Shown one piece after another: positions 25,191 to 33,016 of a stretch of 64,000 bases of DNA. Each line of letters opens with the position of its first letter. Within the stretch, counting starts at the first letter, position 1. Both the position numbers and the translations under genes were made by a program. The notes beneath the pieces are model-generated. The model was not told the origin of the DNA, ran no database searches, and saw only the letters and a list, made by a program, of their open reading frames with translations. The stretch lies in NCBI RefSeq assembly GCF_900105945.1, contig NZ_FNSO01000004.1:8064001-8128000 (forward strand). The letters run 5' to 3'. This DNA comes from Amycolatopsis tolypomycina. GTDB lineage: Bacteria > Actinomycetota > Actinomycetes > Mycobacteriales > Pseudonocardiaceae.

Positions 25191-25260
25191 CCTGAGTCCC
25201 CTTTGTGCTTGAACAGTCGTGGCATAGTCCCCCGAACAAGTGAGGAGGAGGAAGACAAAG

Positions 25261-25320
25261 ATGCAACGATTCGTAACAACTACTTTCGTCGTCACTCACT
25301 CGGCAGAGCAGGTTTCGTGA
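25261..25320 (+). CDS. 19-codon upstream frame coupled to the CapA-like gene
   Basis: ATG 25261 follows a very strong ribosome site (GAGGAGGAGGAAG, ending 8 nt before it) and encodes MQRFVTTTFVVTHSAEQVS. Its TGA overlaps the GTG start of the next gene (GTGA), whose own ribosome site is weak. Codons are not GC-rich at the third position, so the peptide sequence may matter less than delivering ribosomes downstream. It is too short to judge alone. Confidence 0.45.
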   Translation: MQRFVTTTFVVTHSAEQVS

Positions 25321-26234
25321 TCACGCTCGTTATCGGCGGAGATGTCCACATCCAGGGCCGCGCGGCCACCGCCTTCGTTCAGCTGGAGCCGCTCCTCAAG
25401 GGCGCCGACCTCCGGTTCGCCAACCTCGAAGGCCCGCTCGACGCCGCGTCGGCCGAAGCGCTGACGTCGGCCGGCATCGACGTCGTCTCGTGCGCCAACG
25501 ACCTCCCCCTCCCGTCGGCGGGCCTCGGCGTCCTTGACCACGCCGGGATCGCGCACTGCGGCGCGGGTGCGAACCTCGACGCCGCGCACGCGCCGGCGGT
25601 GGTCGAGCGCTCCGGCGGGAAGATCGCCTTCCTCGCGTACACGTCCCTTCGTCACCCCCACGCCGCGCCGCCGGACTTCCCGGTGGTCGCGCAAGCGTTT
25701 GCGACGACGGCGTACCAGCCCGATCCGCACGTCACGGAGATCCCGGGCCGCCCGCCGCTCGTCCGCACCACGCCGGTGCCCGAACACCTCGACCGGCTGA
25801 TCGCCGACATCAAGCGGGCCAAGAGCGCCCACGACCACGTGGTCGTCTCGATGCACTGGGGTCTCCCAGGCGCCGAACTCGCCGAGTACCAGGTCACCTA
25901 CGGGCGCGCCGCGATCGACGCCGGCGCCGACCTGGTCGCCGGGCACGGGTCGCGCACCATCCAGGCCGTCGAGGTGTACCGCGGCCGGCCGATCCTCTAC
26001 GGCCTGGGCAACCTCGCCGCCGACCGGCCGGACGGGCTGCTGGCCGGGTGCATGCTCGGCGAAGAACCGCGGCTCGAGCTGATCCCGGTGCGGCGCAACG
26101 CGGACAACGAGTGCGAGCCGCTCGCCGGGGACGAAGCCGACAAGGTGCTGCGGTACGTCGCGGAGGTGTCGGCCCTGCGTTCGGCGAAGGTGACCGTCCA
26201 GAGCGGAATCGCCTCGGTTGTCGTTGGTGCGTAA
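25317..26234 (+). CDS. CapA/PGA_cap-family metallophosphatase-like protein
   Basis: 305 residues. The fold begins TLVIGGDVHIQG, with FANLEGPL, SCANDL, AILGF-like VLDHAGIAHCGAG, VVVSMHWG and the family end GHGSRTIQAVEVYRGRPILY. CapA-type proteins take part in poly-gamma-glutamate or envelope polymer metabolism, and many members are of unknown function. There is no signal peptide here, so it is probably cytoplasmic. GTG 25317 overlaps the stop of the small upstream frame. It diverges from the nuclease gene. Confidence 0.82.
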   Translation: MITLVIGGDVHIQGRAATAFVQLEPLLKGADLRFANLEGPLDAASAEALTSAGIDVVSCANDLPLPSAGLGVLDHAGIAHCGAGANLDAAHAPAVVERSGGKIAFLAYTSLRHPHAAPPDFPVVAQAFATTAYQPDPHVTEIPGRPPLVRTTPVPEHLDRLIADIKRAKSAHDHVVVSMHWGLPGAELAEYQVTYGRAAIDAGADLVAGHGSRTIQAVEVYRGRPILYGLGNLAADRPDGLLAGCMLGEEPRLELIPVRRNADNECEPLAGDEADKVLRYVAEVSALRSAKVTVQSGIASVVVGA

Positions 26235-26428
26235 CGGATTGCGCGCAGCGTGTGACAACGGTACACGAGCGTGTCACCCATCCGGCGCATCTGCCTTAAA
26301 TGAAGGTCAAGGGTGGGAACAACCTGCGTGAAGCGGCGGTACGGTCTGCGTGAGCCGCCGGAAAAGTGGCACAGACCACTCCCCGACAGCTCGCAGTCGG
26401 CACGAACACGGGGGGAGGGAGAACGATC

Positions 26429-26530
26429 ATGTGGGGGTTGATTGTTTTCAGCTGCGTGTTCGTGCTGGTGCTGGGGATAGCCGCGGTCGTGGACCTTCGG
26501 GACCACGACCGCGGCGAGCGCCGGGTCTAG
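26429..26530 (+). CDS. 33-residue single-helix membrane peptide
   Basis: ATG 26429 is preceded by GGGGGAGGGAG, a strong ribosome site, and encodes MWGLIVFSCVFVLVLGIAAV, one transmembrane helix, followed by a charged tail VDLRDHDRGERRV. Third codon positions are mostly G or C. Its stop overlaps the end of the convergent gene by 4 bp. It is a short membrane peptide of unknown role. Confidence 0.6.
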   Translation: MWGLIVFSCVFVLVLGIAAVVDLRDHDRGERRV

Positions 26531-26964
26531 CGCCTTCCCTTGTAACGGCCGAGCAGCGTGCGTGCACCGGCGAGGGCGACCCGGCCGGCACCCTTCGCGC
26601 TCGCGGCCAGCACCGTCGTCCAGTCGAAGTAGTCGCGCCAGAGCACGATCCGGCCCGCTTCGACCTCGAACGTGCCGCACACCCAGAACTCCGCTTCCCA
26701 CGCGCCGCGGCGCAGCACGTCGGTGCGTTCGGTGAGCACGACGTTGCCGTCCGCGGCGATGTGGTGGGTCCGCGCCTCGAACCCGGAGCCGTACTTGGCC
26801 ATGGCACGCAGCTGTTTCTCGAACGCCGCGACGCCGCGTGCGGGCGGCAACGGCACGTTCTGGTACACGATGTCGCTCGCCACGAACGTCAGCGCGCGGT
26901 CGACGTCGAGCTCTTCGAGGGCCTTGAGGAAACCGGTCACCACTACCTGGGGTTCTTCGGTCAT
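26527..26964 (-). CDS. Limonene-1,2-epoxide hydrolase/SnoaL-like protein
   Basis: 145 residues of the cone-shaped alpha+beta NTF2-like fold. It starts VVTGFLKALEELDVDRALTF and has VYQNVPLPPARG and GRIVLWRDYFDW, a pattern of the LEH family that hydrates epoxides such as limonene oxide or lipid epoxides. The Arg and Asp of GRIVLWRDYFD fit catalytic positions. It sits 16 bp after the TauD-family gene on the same strand, so both may be co-transcribed. Confidence 0.82.
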   Translation of the reverse strand: MTEEPQVVVTGFLKALEELDVDRALTFVASDIVYQNVPLPPARGVAAFEKQLRAMAKYGSGFEARTHHIAADGNVVLTERTDVLRRGAWEAEFWVCGTFEVEAGRIVLWRDYFDWTTVLAASAKGAGRVALAGARTLLGRYKGRR

Positions 26965-26980
26965 GACGCCAGGCTACTGC

Positions 26981-27901
26981 TCAGTAAGGCCGATCGCCCG
27001 CGATCGCGACGCGCTCCGCGATCCGGACGTGCGGGTGGTAGTCGTTGACCGCGTAGTGCTGCGTCGCGCGGTTGTCCCAGAACGCGACCGAGTCCGGCCG
27101 CCAGCTGAACCGGACCTGGAACTCGGGCGTGTGAGCCTGCAGGAACAGGTACCGCAGCAGCCGGTCGCTCTCGGCCCGGTCCAGCCCGACGATGTGCGTG
27201 GTGAACGCCTGGTTGACGAACAGGGTGCGCCGCCCGGTCTCCGGGTGCGTCCGGACCACCGGGTGCTCGACCGGCGGGAAGCGGTCCTGCCACCGCGCCA
27301 GGAGCGCGGGATCGGAGAACCGGTCGAAACCGGGGAGGTAGTCGTGCACCGCGGTGAGCCCGTAGATGCGGGCGCGGACGTCTTCGGGCAGGTTGTCGTA
27401 GGCGGCGGCCATGTCGGCCCACATCGTGTCGCCGCCGACGGGCGGCACCTCGATCAGCCGCAGCACCGAGCCGAGCGCCGGTTCGGGCCGCCAGGTGACG
27501 TCGGTGTGCCAGATGTTCTCGTAGCCCGGCATGGCCGCGGTGCGCTCGAAGCGCGTGACGGCTTCGTCGTCGCCGCGCGCGATGAACGGGTTGGTCTCCA
27601 GCTCGCCCCAGTTCGCGGCGAATGCGCGCTGCTGCGCCGAGGTGATCCGCTGGTCGCGGAAGAAGATCACCTTCCACTCCAGCAGGGCGTGGTTGAGCTC
27701 TTCGCGCAGTTCGGGGGTTACCGGCGCGCCGAGGTCGACGCCGTCGATCTCGGCGCCGATCAGCCGGCCGAGCGGCCGGAGGGTGAACAGCTCGTACTGC
27801 TTCCGCTGCGGTTCCCGGAGGAGCCGGGGACCTTCGACGATGCCATCCGCGGGCGTGACGGCCTCACGCAGCTGAATCCGGGCAGGAACATCTACGGACA
27901 T
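26981..27901 (-). CDS. TauD/TfdA-family Fe(II)/2-oxoglutarate dioxygenase
   Basis: 306 residues. The iron ligands are His132 and Asp134 in WHTDVTW and the distal His282 in TQHYAVNDY; the 2-oxoglutarate-binding arginine is in HVRIAERV. The N-terminal 40 residues are an extension over TauD. Members hydroxylate sulfonates, aryloxyacids or natural products; the substrate here is unclear. A 36-residue peptide gene ends 45 bp upstream, and an epoxide-hydrolase-like gene follows. Confidence 0.92.
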   Translation of the reverse strand: MSVDVPARIQLREAVTPADGIVEGPRLLREPQRKQYELFTLRPLGRLIGAEIDGVDLGAPVTPELREELNHALLEWKVIFFRDQRITSAQQRAFAANWGELETNPFIARGDDEAVTRFERTAAMPGYENIWHTDVTWRPEPALGSVLRLIEVPPVGGDTMWADMAAAYDNLPEDVRARIYGLTAVHDYLPGFDRFSDPALLARWQDRFPPVEHPVVRTHPETGRRTLFVNQAFTTHIVGLDRAESDRLLRYLFLQAHTPEFQVRFSWRPDSVAFWDNRATQHYAVNDYHPHVRIAERVAIAGDRPY

Positions 27902-27945
27902 GGTTGTGCTCCAAGGGTTTTCGGGGAATGGACGCCGGGTTCGCC

Positions 27946-28056
27946 TCAGGCGGGCGGCGAACCCAGGCGGCCGCGGCGCAGCAGGAGCTCCACGACGCCC
28001 TCCCCGATCGACCGCGCGAAGGCCCGGATCGGCGTGCTTTCCGAGGTGGCGGGCAT
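27946..28056 (-). CDS. 36-residue peptide upstream of the TauD-family gene
   Basis: ATG 28056 to TGA 27946 encodes MPATSESTPIRAFARSIGEG followed by VVELLLRRGRLGSPPA. Nearly every codon ends in G or C, as expected of real coding sequence here. The middle is amphipathic helix (AFARSIGEGVVELLL). No obvious ribosome site precedes it. It could be a leader, a small regulatory protein or a peptide substrate for the dioxygenase; no known precursor family was recognised. Confidence 0.5.
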   Translation of the reverse strand: MPATSESTPIRAFARSIGEGVVELLLRRGRLGSPPA

Positions 28057-28208
28057 GCGTTCATGGTCGCTTTCTTCCCGCGTCGCGGTCAAGACGTCCA
28101 CTGGGTGGAACGCGCTCAACGCCGCAGGTCACCGCGATGCGAGCGGCTCGGGAGCATGAGGCAAGATCTTCCCCGATCGGGTGAGCGCCCTTGATGACGG
28201 AGGTCCCC

Positions 28209-28520
28209 ATGCCGGAAGGCAGAGGCTCGCGGATCGACAGTGACCGGTTGCGCGCCGCCGCAGACCTGCTGGACCAGGCGGCAGCGGCCGACGACAAGGC
28301 GGCGGGAAGGTTCGCCGAAGCCCGTGTCGATTCGACGCCGTTCGGCATCTCGCCGCAGGCCCGCGAGCTCGCGGCGCGCTGGGCCACCGCACTCGCGGCG
28401 CGCGAAGCGGACGCGCGAGTCCTCGGCGACGCGACGTCGGACCTGGCGGGCCGGCTGCGCATGGCGGCCGGGAGCACCCGGAGCACCGGCTTCCGGGGGC
28501 GGTTAGCGGTGGCGCCGTGA
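28209..28520 (+). CDS. WXG100-like helical protein
   Basis: 103 residues from ATG 28209, which has GGAGG 5 nt upstream; ATG 28194 lies before it with no site. The protein is a helical hairpin (SDRLRAAADLLDQAAAADDK; turn FGISPQARELAARW; second helix EADARVLGDATSDLAGRLRM), the size and plan of WXG100 proteins, with a short basic end. It forms a two-gene operon with the next, overlapping by GTGA. Confidence 0.75.
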   Translation: MPEGRGSRIDSDRLRAAADLLDQAAAADDKAAGRFAEARVDSTPFGISPQARELAARWATALAAREADARVLGDATSDLAGRLRMAAGSTRSTGFRGRLAVAP

Positions 28521-29089
28521 CCGCTGAGGTCTTCGAGCACCCGGCGCTGTCGTCGGCCGCGGCCGAGCTGGCGGAGCTGCGCGCGGCGGCGGGCCGCCTC
28601 GGCGTCCCCGACCCGGTCGCGGCCCTGCGCCACCTCGACTGCGCCCCGGCGTCGATCCGCACGTCCGCCGCGGCGGTCGACACCGGCGCGCTGGCGGTGA
28701 CCTCGGCACAGGCGGAGTTCCGCGCCGGCGTCGAGCGCGCGGAAAACGGCGGCAGCACCGAGGCATTCGGCACCTGGGCGGACACTGTGGACGGTCAGTA
28801 CGCCGCGGCGGCCCGCGCGGCCGCCGAGACGGCGGCGCTGGGTGCCCGCATCGCCGACCGGCTGGACGAGCTGGCGACGGCCGCGGCGGCCGAGGTGTCC
28901 GCGCTGGCCTCCGCCGCCTCGGCGGCCGCCACCGCCGTGCTGGCCGGTGACCGCTCGGCCGAGGTGGTGAGCGAGGTCAGCACGGCCTGCACGGCGGTGG
29001 TCCGGGCGGTGTCCGCGAAGATCGCCTCGTTGCCTTCGCTGGCGGCGGAGCTGGAGCCGTTGACGGCGCCCGCGGTCGAGCTCAGCTGA
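28517..29089 (+). CDS. Ala-rich helical protein, partner of the WXG100-like gene
   Basis: 190 residues, very rich in Ala, with heptad-like helices (LSSAAAELAELRAAAGRLGV; AAETAALGARIADRLDELAT). No signal peptide or membrane segment. GTG 28517 overlaps the previous stop. The tandem helical pair resembles Esx-type heterodimers. It may use the ATPase cluster 9 kb upstream, since no secretion gene is nearer. Confidence 0.75.
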   Translation: MTAEVFEHPALSSAAAELAELRAAAGRLGVPDPVAALRHLDCAPASIRTSAAAVDTGALAVTSAQAEFRAGVERAENGGSTEAFGTWADTVDGQYAAAARAAAETAALGARIADRLDELATAAAAEVSALASAASAAATAVLAGDRSAEVVSEVSTACTAVVRAVSAKIASLPSLAAELEPLTAPAVELS

Positions 29090-29864
29090 AGTGCTCCCGC
29101 GCCCACTCCGCGAAGGGCCGCGCGGGGTGCCCGGTGACGCGCGGAACGTCCAGCGAGACGGGCTCCGGGTCCTCGACGAGTGACGCCCAGTAGTGCACCG
29201 CGCTCTCCGCGAATTCCGTCCCCAGCGCGGCGCCGAGCTGCGCCACCGCCTCCTCCGGCGGCTGTTCTTCCCAGGTGACGGGCGTGCCGAGCGCTTCTCC
29301 GATGAGCCGGACCTGTTCGGCCTGCGCCACGGCTTCCGGGCCCGTGACGAGGTAGATCTGCTTCGCGTGGTCCTCGGTCAGCGCCTTGACGGCCATGTCG
29401 GCGACGTCGCGTTCGTGGACGACCGACCGTTTCGCTTGCCCGTACGCCGCACGGACGACGCCGGCCCGGGCTTGCGGCGCCCAGGCGAGCGCGTTGGTCG
29501 CGAGGCCGGTGACGCGGAGGAAGGTCCAGTCGTCGGTGACGTGCCGGACGGCGGCCTCGACGTCACCCCAGACACCGCCGGCTTCGGCGGACATGGCGGA
29601 GAGGTAGACGATTTTCTTGCCCTCGAAGGGTTTCACGGCCGCCTCGATGCCGTCGGCGGTGAAGAAGGGCCAGAGCAGGTAGACGGCGTCGACCCCTTCG
29701 GCGGCTCGGGCGGGATCGGTGATGTCGCCGTGGACGGCATCGACGCCGTCCGGGGCTTTGCTCTTGTCCCGGACGAGAACTCTGGTGCGGACGCCGGCGG
29801 CCTTCAGGCCGGCGACGACGTGCCGTCCGGTGTGGCCGGTGGCCCCGGTGACGAGAGTGGTCAT
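29082..29864 (-). CDS. NmrA-like NAD(P)-binding protein
   Basis: 260 residues. The Rossmann motif TLVTGATGHTGRHV at the N-terminus fits the atypical SDR/NmrA family, which includes NADPH sensors and quinone reductases such as QorB/azoreductase types. VYLSAMSAEAG takes the place of the active-site Ser/Tyr region, and DVADMAVKAL is a family landmark. ATG 29864 is chosen because the Rossmann strand begins at once; a TTG at 29885 would add 7 residues. It overlaps the convergent gene by 8 bp. Confidence 0.88.
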   Translation of the reverse strand: MTTLVTGATGHTGRHVVAGLKAAGVRTRVLVRDKSKAPDGVDAVHGDITDPARAAEGVDAVYLLWPFFTADGIEAAVKPFEGKKIVYLSAMSAEAGGVWGDVEAAVRHVTDDWTFLRVTGLATNALAWAPQARAGVVRAAYGQAKRSVVHERDVADMAVKALTEDHAKQIYLVTGPEAVAQAEQVRLIGEALGTPVTWEEQPPEEAVAQLGAALGTEFAESAVHYWASLVEDPEPVSLDVPRVTGHPARPFAEWAREHFS

Positions 29865-29881
29865 GCCGCCACGGTCACACT

Positions 29882-30361
29882 TCAAGAGCCCTTCAAGTCA
29901 AGCGGCCGGCTCAGTTCGTCCCGCGCAGCGTCGAGGAAGGCGACCTTCGGCCCCCGGAGGTAGTCCCACAGCGAACCGTCGTCGGTTTCCTGCCAGACGA
30001 CATGATCGAGCGCCTTGACGTAGGCGCGGGCGAGCGAGTGCAGCGACGGAGCGAACAGGACATGGATCATCCGTTCACAAACCCAGAGCTCATCGACGAC
30101 ATCAAGAGCCTTCGCCTTCCAGGCCGGGCCCTTCTTCTTCAAGCGGTCCTCGGCGGCCCGTTCGGCCTGCTGGGCAACGCGGATGAACTGACGCAACAGG
30201 TCAAGCTGCTCTTCACGCCGCTTGTCGCCACGTTCGGCAACCAACCGCCGCCGCTCACTGCGCTCGTTGCGCCGCTGCACGGTGGTCTGCACCAGATACG
30301 ACAGTCCCCCACCAAGCACCACGCCGACCAGGGACAGAACCGCGAGCCACACCTGCGTCAT
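29882..30361 (-). CDS. Membrane-anchored hypothetical protein
   Basis: 159 residues. One N-terminal transmembrane helix (VWLAVLSLVGVVLGGGLSYL) leads into a highly basic coiled segment (RRNERSERRRLVAERGDKRR) and a helical domain (LWVCERMIHVLFAPSLHSLA). ATG 30361 places the helix right at the N-terminus; ATG 30373 is possible. It has no recognised family. It lies between a tRNA terminator and the NmrA-like gene, 17 bp from the latter. Confidence 0.75.
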   Translation of the reverse strand: MTQVWLAVLSLVGVVLGGGLSYLVQTTVQRRNERSERRRLVAERGDKRREEQLDLLRQFIRVAQQAERAAEDRLKKKGPAWKAKALDVVDELWVCERMIHVLFAPSLHSLARAYVKALDHVVWQETDDGSLWDYLRGPKVAFLDAARDELSRPLDLKGS

Positions 30362-30374
30362 GCCGCACTTCATA

Positions 30375-30411
30375 GCAAAACGCCCGGCGCCTTCGAGAGG
30401 CACCGGGCGTT
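30375..30411 (-). terminator. Intrinsic terminator after tRNA-Ser(CGA)
   Basis: On the minus strand, AACGCCCGG (30411-30403) pairs with CCGGGCGTT (30387-30379) and runs into TTTTGC. It lies 7 nt beyond the tRNA 3' end. Confidence 0.82.
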
Positions 30412-30417
30412 CAGGAG

Positions 30418-30505
30418 CGGTGGCGGTGGGATTTGAACCCACGGACGGGGATTAGCCGTCACACGATTTCGAGTCGTGCTCCTTCGGCCGCTCGGACACG
30501 CCACC
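30418..30505 (-). tRNA. tRNA-Ser (anticodon CGA)
   Basis: The acceptor GGTGGCG (5' end 30505) pairs with CGCCACC, with G as discriminator. The anticodon stem CACGA/TCGTG holds loop CTCGAAA, giving anticodon CGA. A long variable arm and the T arm GTGGGTTCAAATCCCAC are intact. CCA is not encoded. Confidence 0.96.
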
Positions 30506-30512
30506 GCGAAGA

Positions 30513-30541
30513 ACAATACCGGAGGGCCGTTGCGGGTCTCA
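30513..30541 (-). promoter_or_regulatory. Promoter of tRNA-Ser(CGA)
   Basis: On the minus strand TATTGT (30518-30513) lies 7 nt before the tRNA, and TGAGAC (30541-30536) is 17 nt further upstream. The spacing and boxes fit a housekeeping sigma factor and mirror the promoter of the other tRNA-Ser gene. Confidence 0.6.
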
Positions 30542-30754
30542 CCTGGGGTCGGCAGGCCGCCCGCCGCGCAGCCTGACCTGCGCCTCCCGTACCGCGCGGG
30601 TGGCCCGGTGGCGGACGTCGGACGCCGCCGAACGGAGCTGGGCCGACCGCCGCTGGGCGCGGCCCGATGCCTCCAGACGGCGGTTGCCGGTCGCCAGGCC
30701 GGCCTTCTCGCGAGCGCTGCCCACTGCCTGCTGGATCCGGTGCTTCATCGTCAT
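30539..30754 (-). CDS. CsbD-like small stress protein
   Basis: 71 residues, Arg- and Ala-rich. The stretch REKAGLATGNRRLEASGRAQ matches the CsbD pattern (GKAKEKxGKATGNxELEAxG), a general-stress family of unknown mechanism. The C-terminal half is unusually basic (ATRAVREAQVRLRGGR). ATG 30754 or 30748 are alternatives six bases apart. It follows TadA by 20 bp on the same strand. Confidence 0.7.
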   Translation of the reverse strand: MTMKHRIQQAVGSAREKAGLATGNRRLEASGRAQRRSAQLRSAASDVRHRATRAVREAQVRLRGGRPADPR

Positions 30755-30774
30755 ACCGGAGGAGTACCCAAAAC

Positions 30775-31203
30775 TCAGCGGCGTGTAGCGAAGTACGTCT
30801 CCAGAAGCCCGGCGCACTCGTCGACGAGGACGCCTCCGTGCACTTCGGGGCGGTGGTTGAGACGGCGGTCACGCACGACGTCCCACAGTGATCCGACCGC
30901 GCCCGTCTTGGGCTCCCAGGCGCCGAACACCAGCCGTGAGATCCGCGCGAGCACGAGCGCGCCGGCGCACATCGTGCACGGCTCCAGCGTCACCGCCAGC
31001 GTGCAGCCCTCGAGCCGCCAGCCGTCGCCGACCTGGGCCGCCGCCGCTCTCAGCGCCAGGATCTCGGCGTGCGCGGTCGGGTCGCCCAGCTCGATGCGGG
31101 CGTTGCGCGCCGCGGCCAAGGGCACGCCGTCGGGGCCGAACACGACCGCCCCGATCGGCACGTCCGAGCCCGGGGCGCGCGCCGCTTCCAGCGCCGCCTC
31201 CAC
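30775..31203 (-). CDS. tadA: tRNA adenosine(34) deaminase TadA
   Basis: 142 residues, the size of bacterial TadA, which converts A34 to inosine in tRNA-Arg(ACG). The zinc site is HAE (His45, catalytic Glu47) and PCTMC (75-79). The C-terminal SLWDVVRDRRLNHRPEVHGG is typical of TadA rather than cytosine deaminase. GTG 31203 is the first start after an upstream gap of 23 bp to the partner gene's stop. It is downstream of the TadA-associated protein, as in most actinobacteria. Confidence 0.95.
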   Translation of the reverse strand: MEAALEAARAPGSDVPIGAVVFGPDGVPLAAARNARIELGDPTAHAEILALRAAAAQVGDGWRLEGCTLAVTLEPCTMCAGALVLARISRLVFGAWEPKTGAVGSLWDVVRDRRLNHRPEVHGGVLVDECAGLLETYFATRR

Positions 31204-31226
31204 GGCCTCGGTGTCGGACGGGCGTC

Positions 31227-31709
31227 TCAGAGCTCGTCCAGGAGCTTGGCGAACTCACTGCCGAACCCGCAGCGCTGCGCGACCATCTGCAGCTGCTCGT
31301 CCGGGTACAGGTCGACCTCGCCGACGATGACCTCCAGCTCCGGCCCCGGCAGCCCGAGATCGGCGAGGATCTCCAGGTCGCCCTCGGGCCAGACGGAGTC
31401 GTCCTCCTCGTCGGGCGGGTCGACGCGCAGGACGTCGAGGACGTCGGCCGCGATGTCGTAGTCCAGCGCCGCCGCCGCGTCCGAGAGCAGCAACGACGGC
31501 CCCCGCGGGCTCGGCCGGACGATGACGAAGAACTCGTCGTCGACCGCCAGCAGCCCGAAGCTCGCGCCGGTGGACCGTAGTTTGCCCAGTTCAGTGATCG
31601 CTGCGTCCAGCTCGGTCAACGCCCCCGGGTCGAGCGCACTGCACCGCCACCGACCGTCTTCCCGGACCACAGCCACCGCGAAGCCCGTGACCGGCTCTTC
31701 CACCGCCAT
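31227..31709 (-). CDS. tRNA adenosine deaminase-associated protein
   Basis: 160 residues, acidic. It begins with a conserved pattern FAVAVVREDGRWRCSALDPG and has LRSTGASFGLLAVDDEFFVI and the acidic DPPDEEDD. This family is found in actinobacteria next to tadA; no enzyme activity is known. ATG 31709 is preferred over an upstream GTG because the conserved domain starts there. It is the first gene of the tadA operon. Confidence 0.88.
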   Translation of the reverse strand: MAVEEPVTGFAVAVVREDGRWRCSALDPGALTELDAAITELGKLRSTGASFGLLAVDDEFFVIVRPSPRGPSLLLSDAAAALDYDIAADVLDVLRVDPPDEEDDSVWPEGDLEILADLGLPGPELEVIVGEVDLYPDEQLQMVAQRCGFGSEFAKLLDEL

Positions 31710-31786
31710 GCGCACACCGTATTCCGCCGGTCGGTCCGGCGCACGCACGGTGCGCCCGAAGCGCCGCATGGGGCACTATCGGGACC

Positions 31787-33016
31787 ATGACCGGCCCCAC
31801 TGACCTGCCCACCTTGCCCGGCACGCCGTTCGCCGGGCTCCTCGACGACGCGCGGGCGCTGCAGGACCGCACGGTCGCCCTCCGGCGGGCCGTGCACCGC
31901 CACCCGGAGCAGGGCCTCCACCTGCCGCGCACGCAGACGGCGATCCGGGAGGCCCTCGACGGCCTGCCGCTCGAGATCACCGAAGGCAAGGCCACGACGT
32001 CGCTCACGGCCGTCCTGCGGGGCGCGCGGCCCGGTCCGGCGGTGCTGCTGCGCGGCGACATGGACGCGCTGCCGCTGACCGAAGAGACCGGCCTCGACTT
32101 CGCGTCGGAGGACCCGGAGTCGATGCACGCGTGCGGGCACGACACGCACGTCGCGATGCTGGCGTCGGCGGCGCGGCTGCTCGCGGAGCGCCGCGACCAG
32201 CTGGCCGGGTCGGTCGTGTTCATGTTCCAGCCGGGTGAGGAGGGTCACCACGGCGCCCGGTTCATGATCCACGAGGGCGTGCTCGACGCGGCCGGGACGC
32301 GGGTCGAGCGCGCGTTCGGCGTGCACATCCTCGCCAACGCGCGCAGCGGGCTGCTGCAGCTGCGGCCCGGTCCGCTGATGGCGTCGGCGGACTCGTTCCA
32401 CGTGCGCGTCACCGGCAAGGGCGGCCACGGCTCCGCGCCGCAGCACACGATCGACCCGGTGCCGGCGGCCGCGGCCATGGTCGGGGCGCTGCACACGATG
32501 ATCACGCGCCGGGTCAGCGTGTTCGACCCCGCGGTGCTCTCGGTGACCCGGATCCAGGCCGGCACGACGTCGAACATCATCCCGGAGACCGCCGAGCTCG
32601 AGGGCACGATCCGCACGCTGTCCGAGCAGACGCGCGCGCTGGTGCGCGCCGAGCTGCCGAAGGTGTGCGAGCAGGTCGGCGCGGCCTACGGCTGCCGCGT
32701 GGTCGCCGACGTCGAGCCGGGCTACCCGGTGACGGTGAACGACGACCGGATCGCCGCCGAGGTACTGGCGCTCGGCGCGGAGGTGCTGGGTCCGGACAAC
32801 GTCGAGCTGCTTTCCGACCCGCTGATGGGCGCCGAGGACTTTTCCTACGTCCTCCAGCGCGTTCCCGGCGCGTACGCGTTCCTGGGCGCCTGCCCGCCCG
32901 GCGTCGACCCGGCCGAAGCGGCGGCGAACCACTCCAACCGCGTGCTCTTCGACGAGGAGGCCATGCCGAACGGCGTCGCGATGCTGGCCGCCTTCGCGCT
33001 GGACGCCCTGCGCTAA
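31787..33016 (+). CDS. M20-family amidohydrolase/carboxypeptidase
   Basis: 409 residues, with two domains (catalytic 1-190 and 310-409, lid in between). Metal ligands lie in LLRGDMDALPL and MHACGHDTHVAML, and the Glu pair in FMFQPGEEGHHGA. The lid has GGHGSAPQHTIDP. Enzymes of this class hydrolyse N-acyl amino acids, peptides or amidohydrolase substrates such as hippurate. It overlaps the convergent phospholipase gene by 4 bp. The substrate is not determined. Confidence 0.92.
   Translation: MTGPTDLPTLPGTPFAGLLDDARALQDRTVALRRAVHRHPEQGLHLPRTQTAIREALDGLPLEITEGKATTSLTAVLRGARPGPAVLLRGDMDALPLTEETGLDFASEDPESMHACGHDTHVAMLASAARLLAERRDQLAGSVVFMFQPGEEGHHGARFMIHEGVLDAAGTRVERAFGVHILANARSGLLQLRPGPLMASADSFHVRVTGKGGHGSAPQHTIDPVPAAAAMVGALHTMITRRVSVFDPAVLSVTRIQAGTTSNIIPETAELEGTIRTLSEQTRALVRAELPKVCEQVGAAYGCRVVADVEPGYPVTVNDDRIAAEVLALGAEVLGPDNVELLSDPLMGAEDFSYVLQRVPGAYAFLGACPPGVDPAEAAANHSNRVLFDEEAMPNGVAMLAAFALDALR

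Noticed and set aside
22239..26234. A 1331-codon open frame on the plus strand
   Set aside because: Only its last 305 codons (the CapA-like gene) are real. The rest is antisense to the nuclease, with Arg/Val-rich composition caused by high GC.
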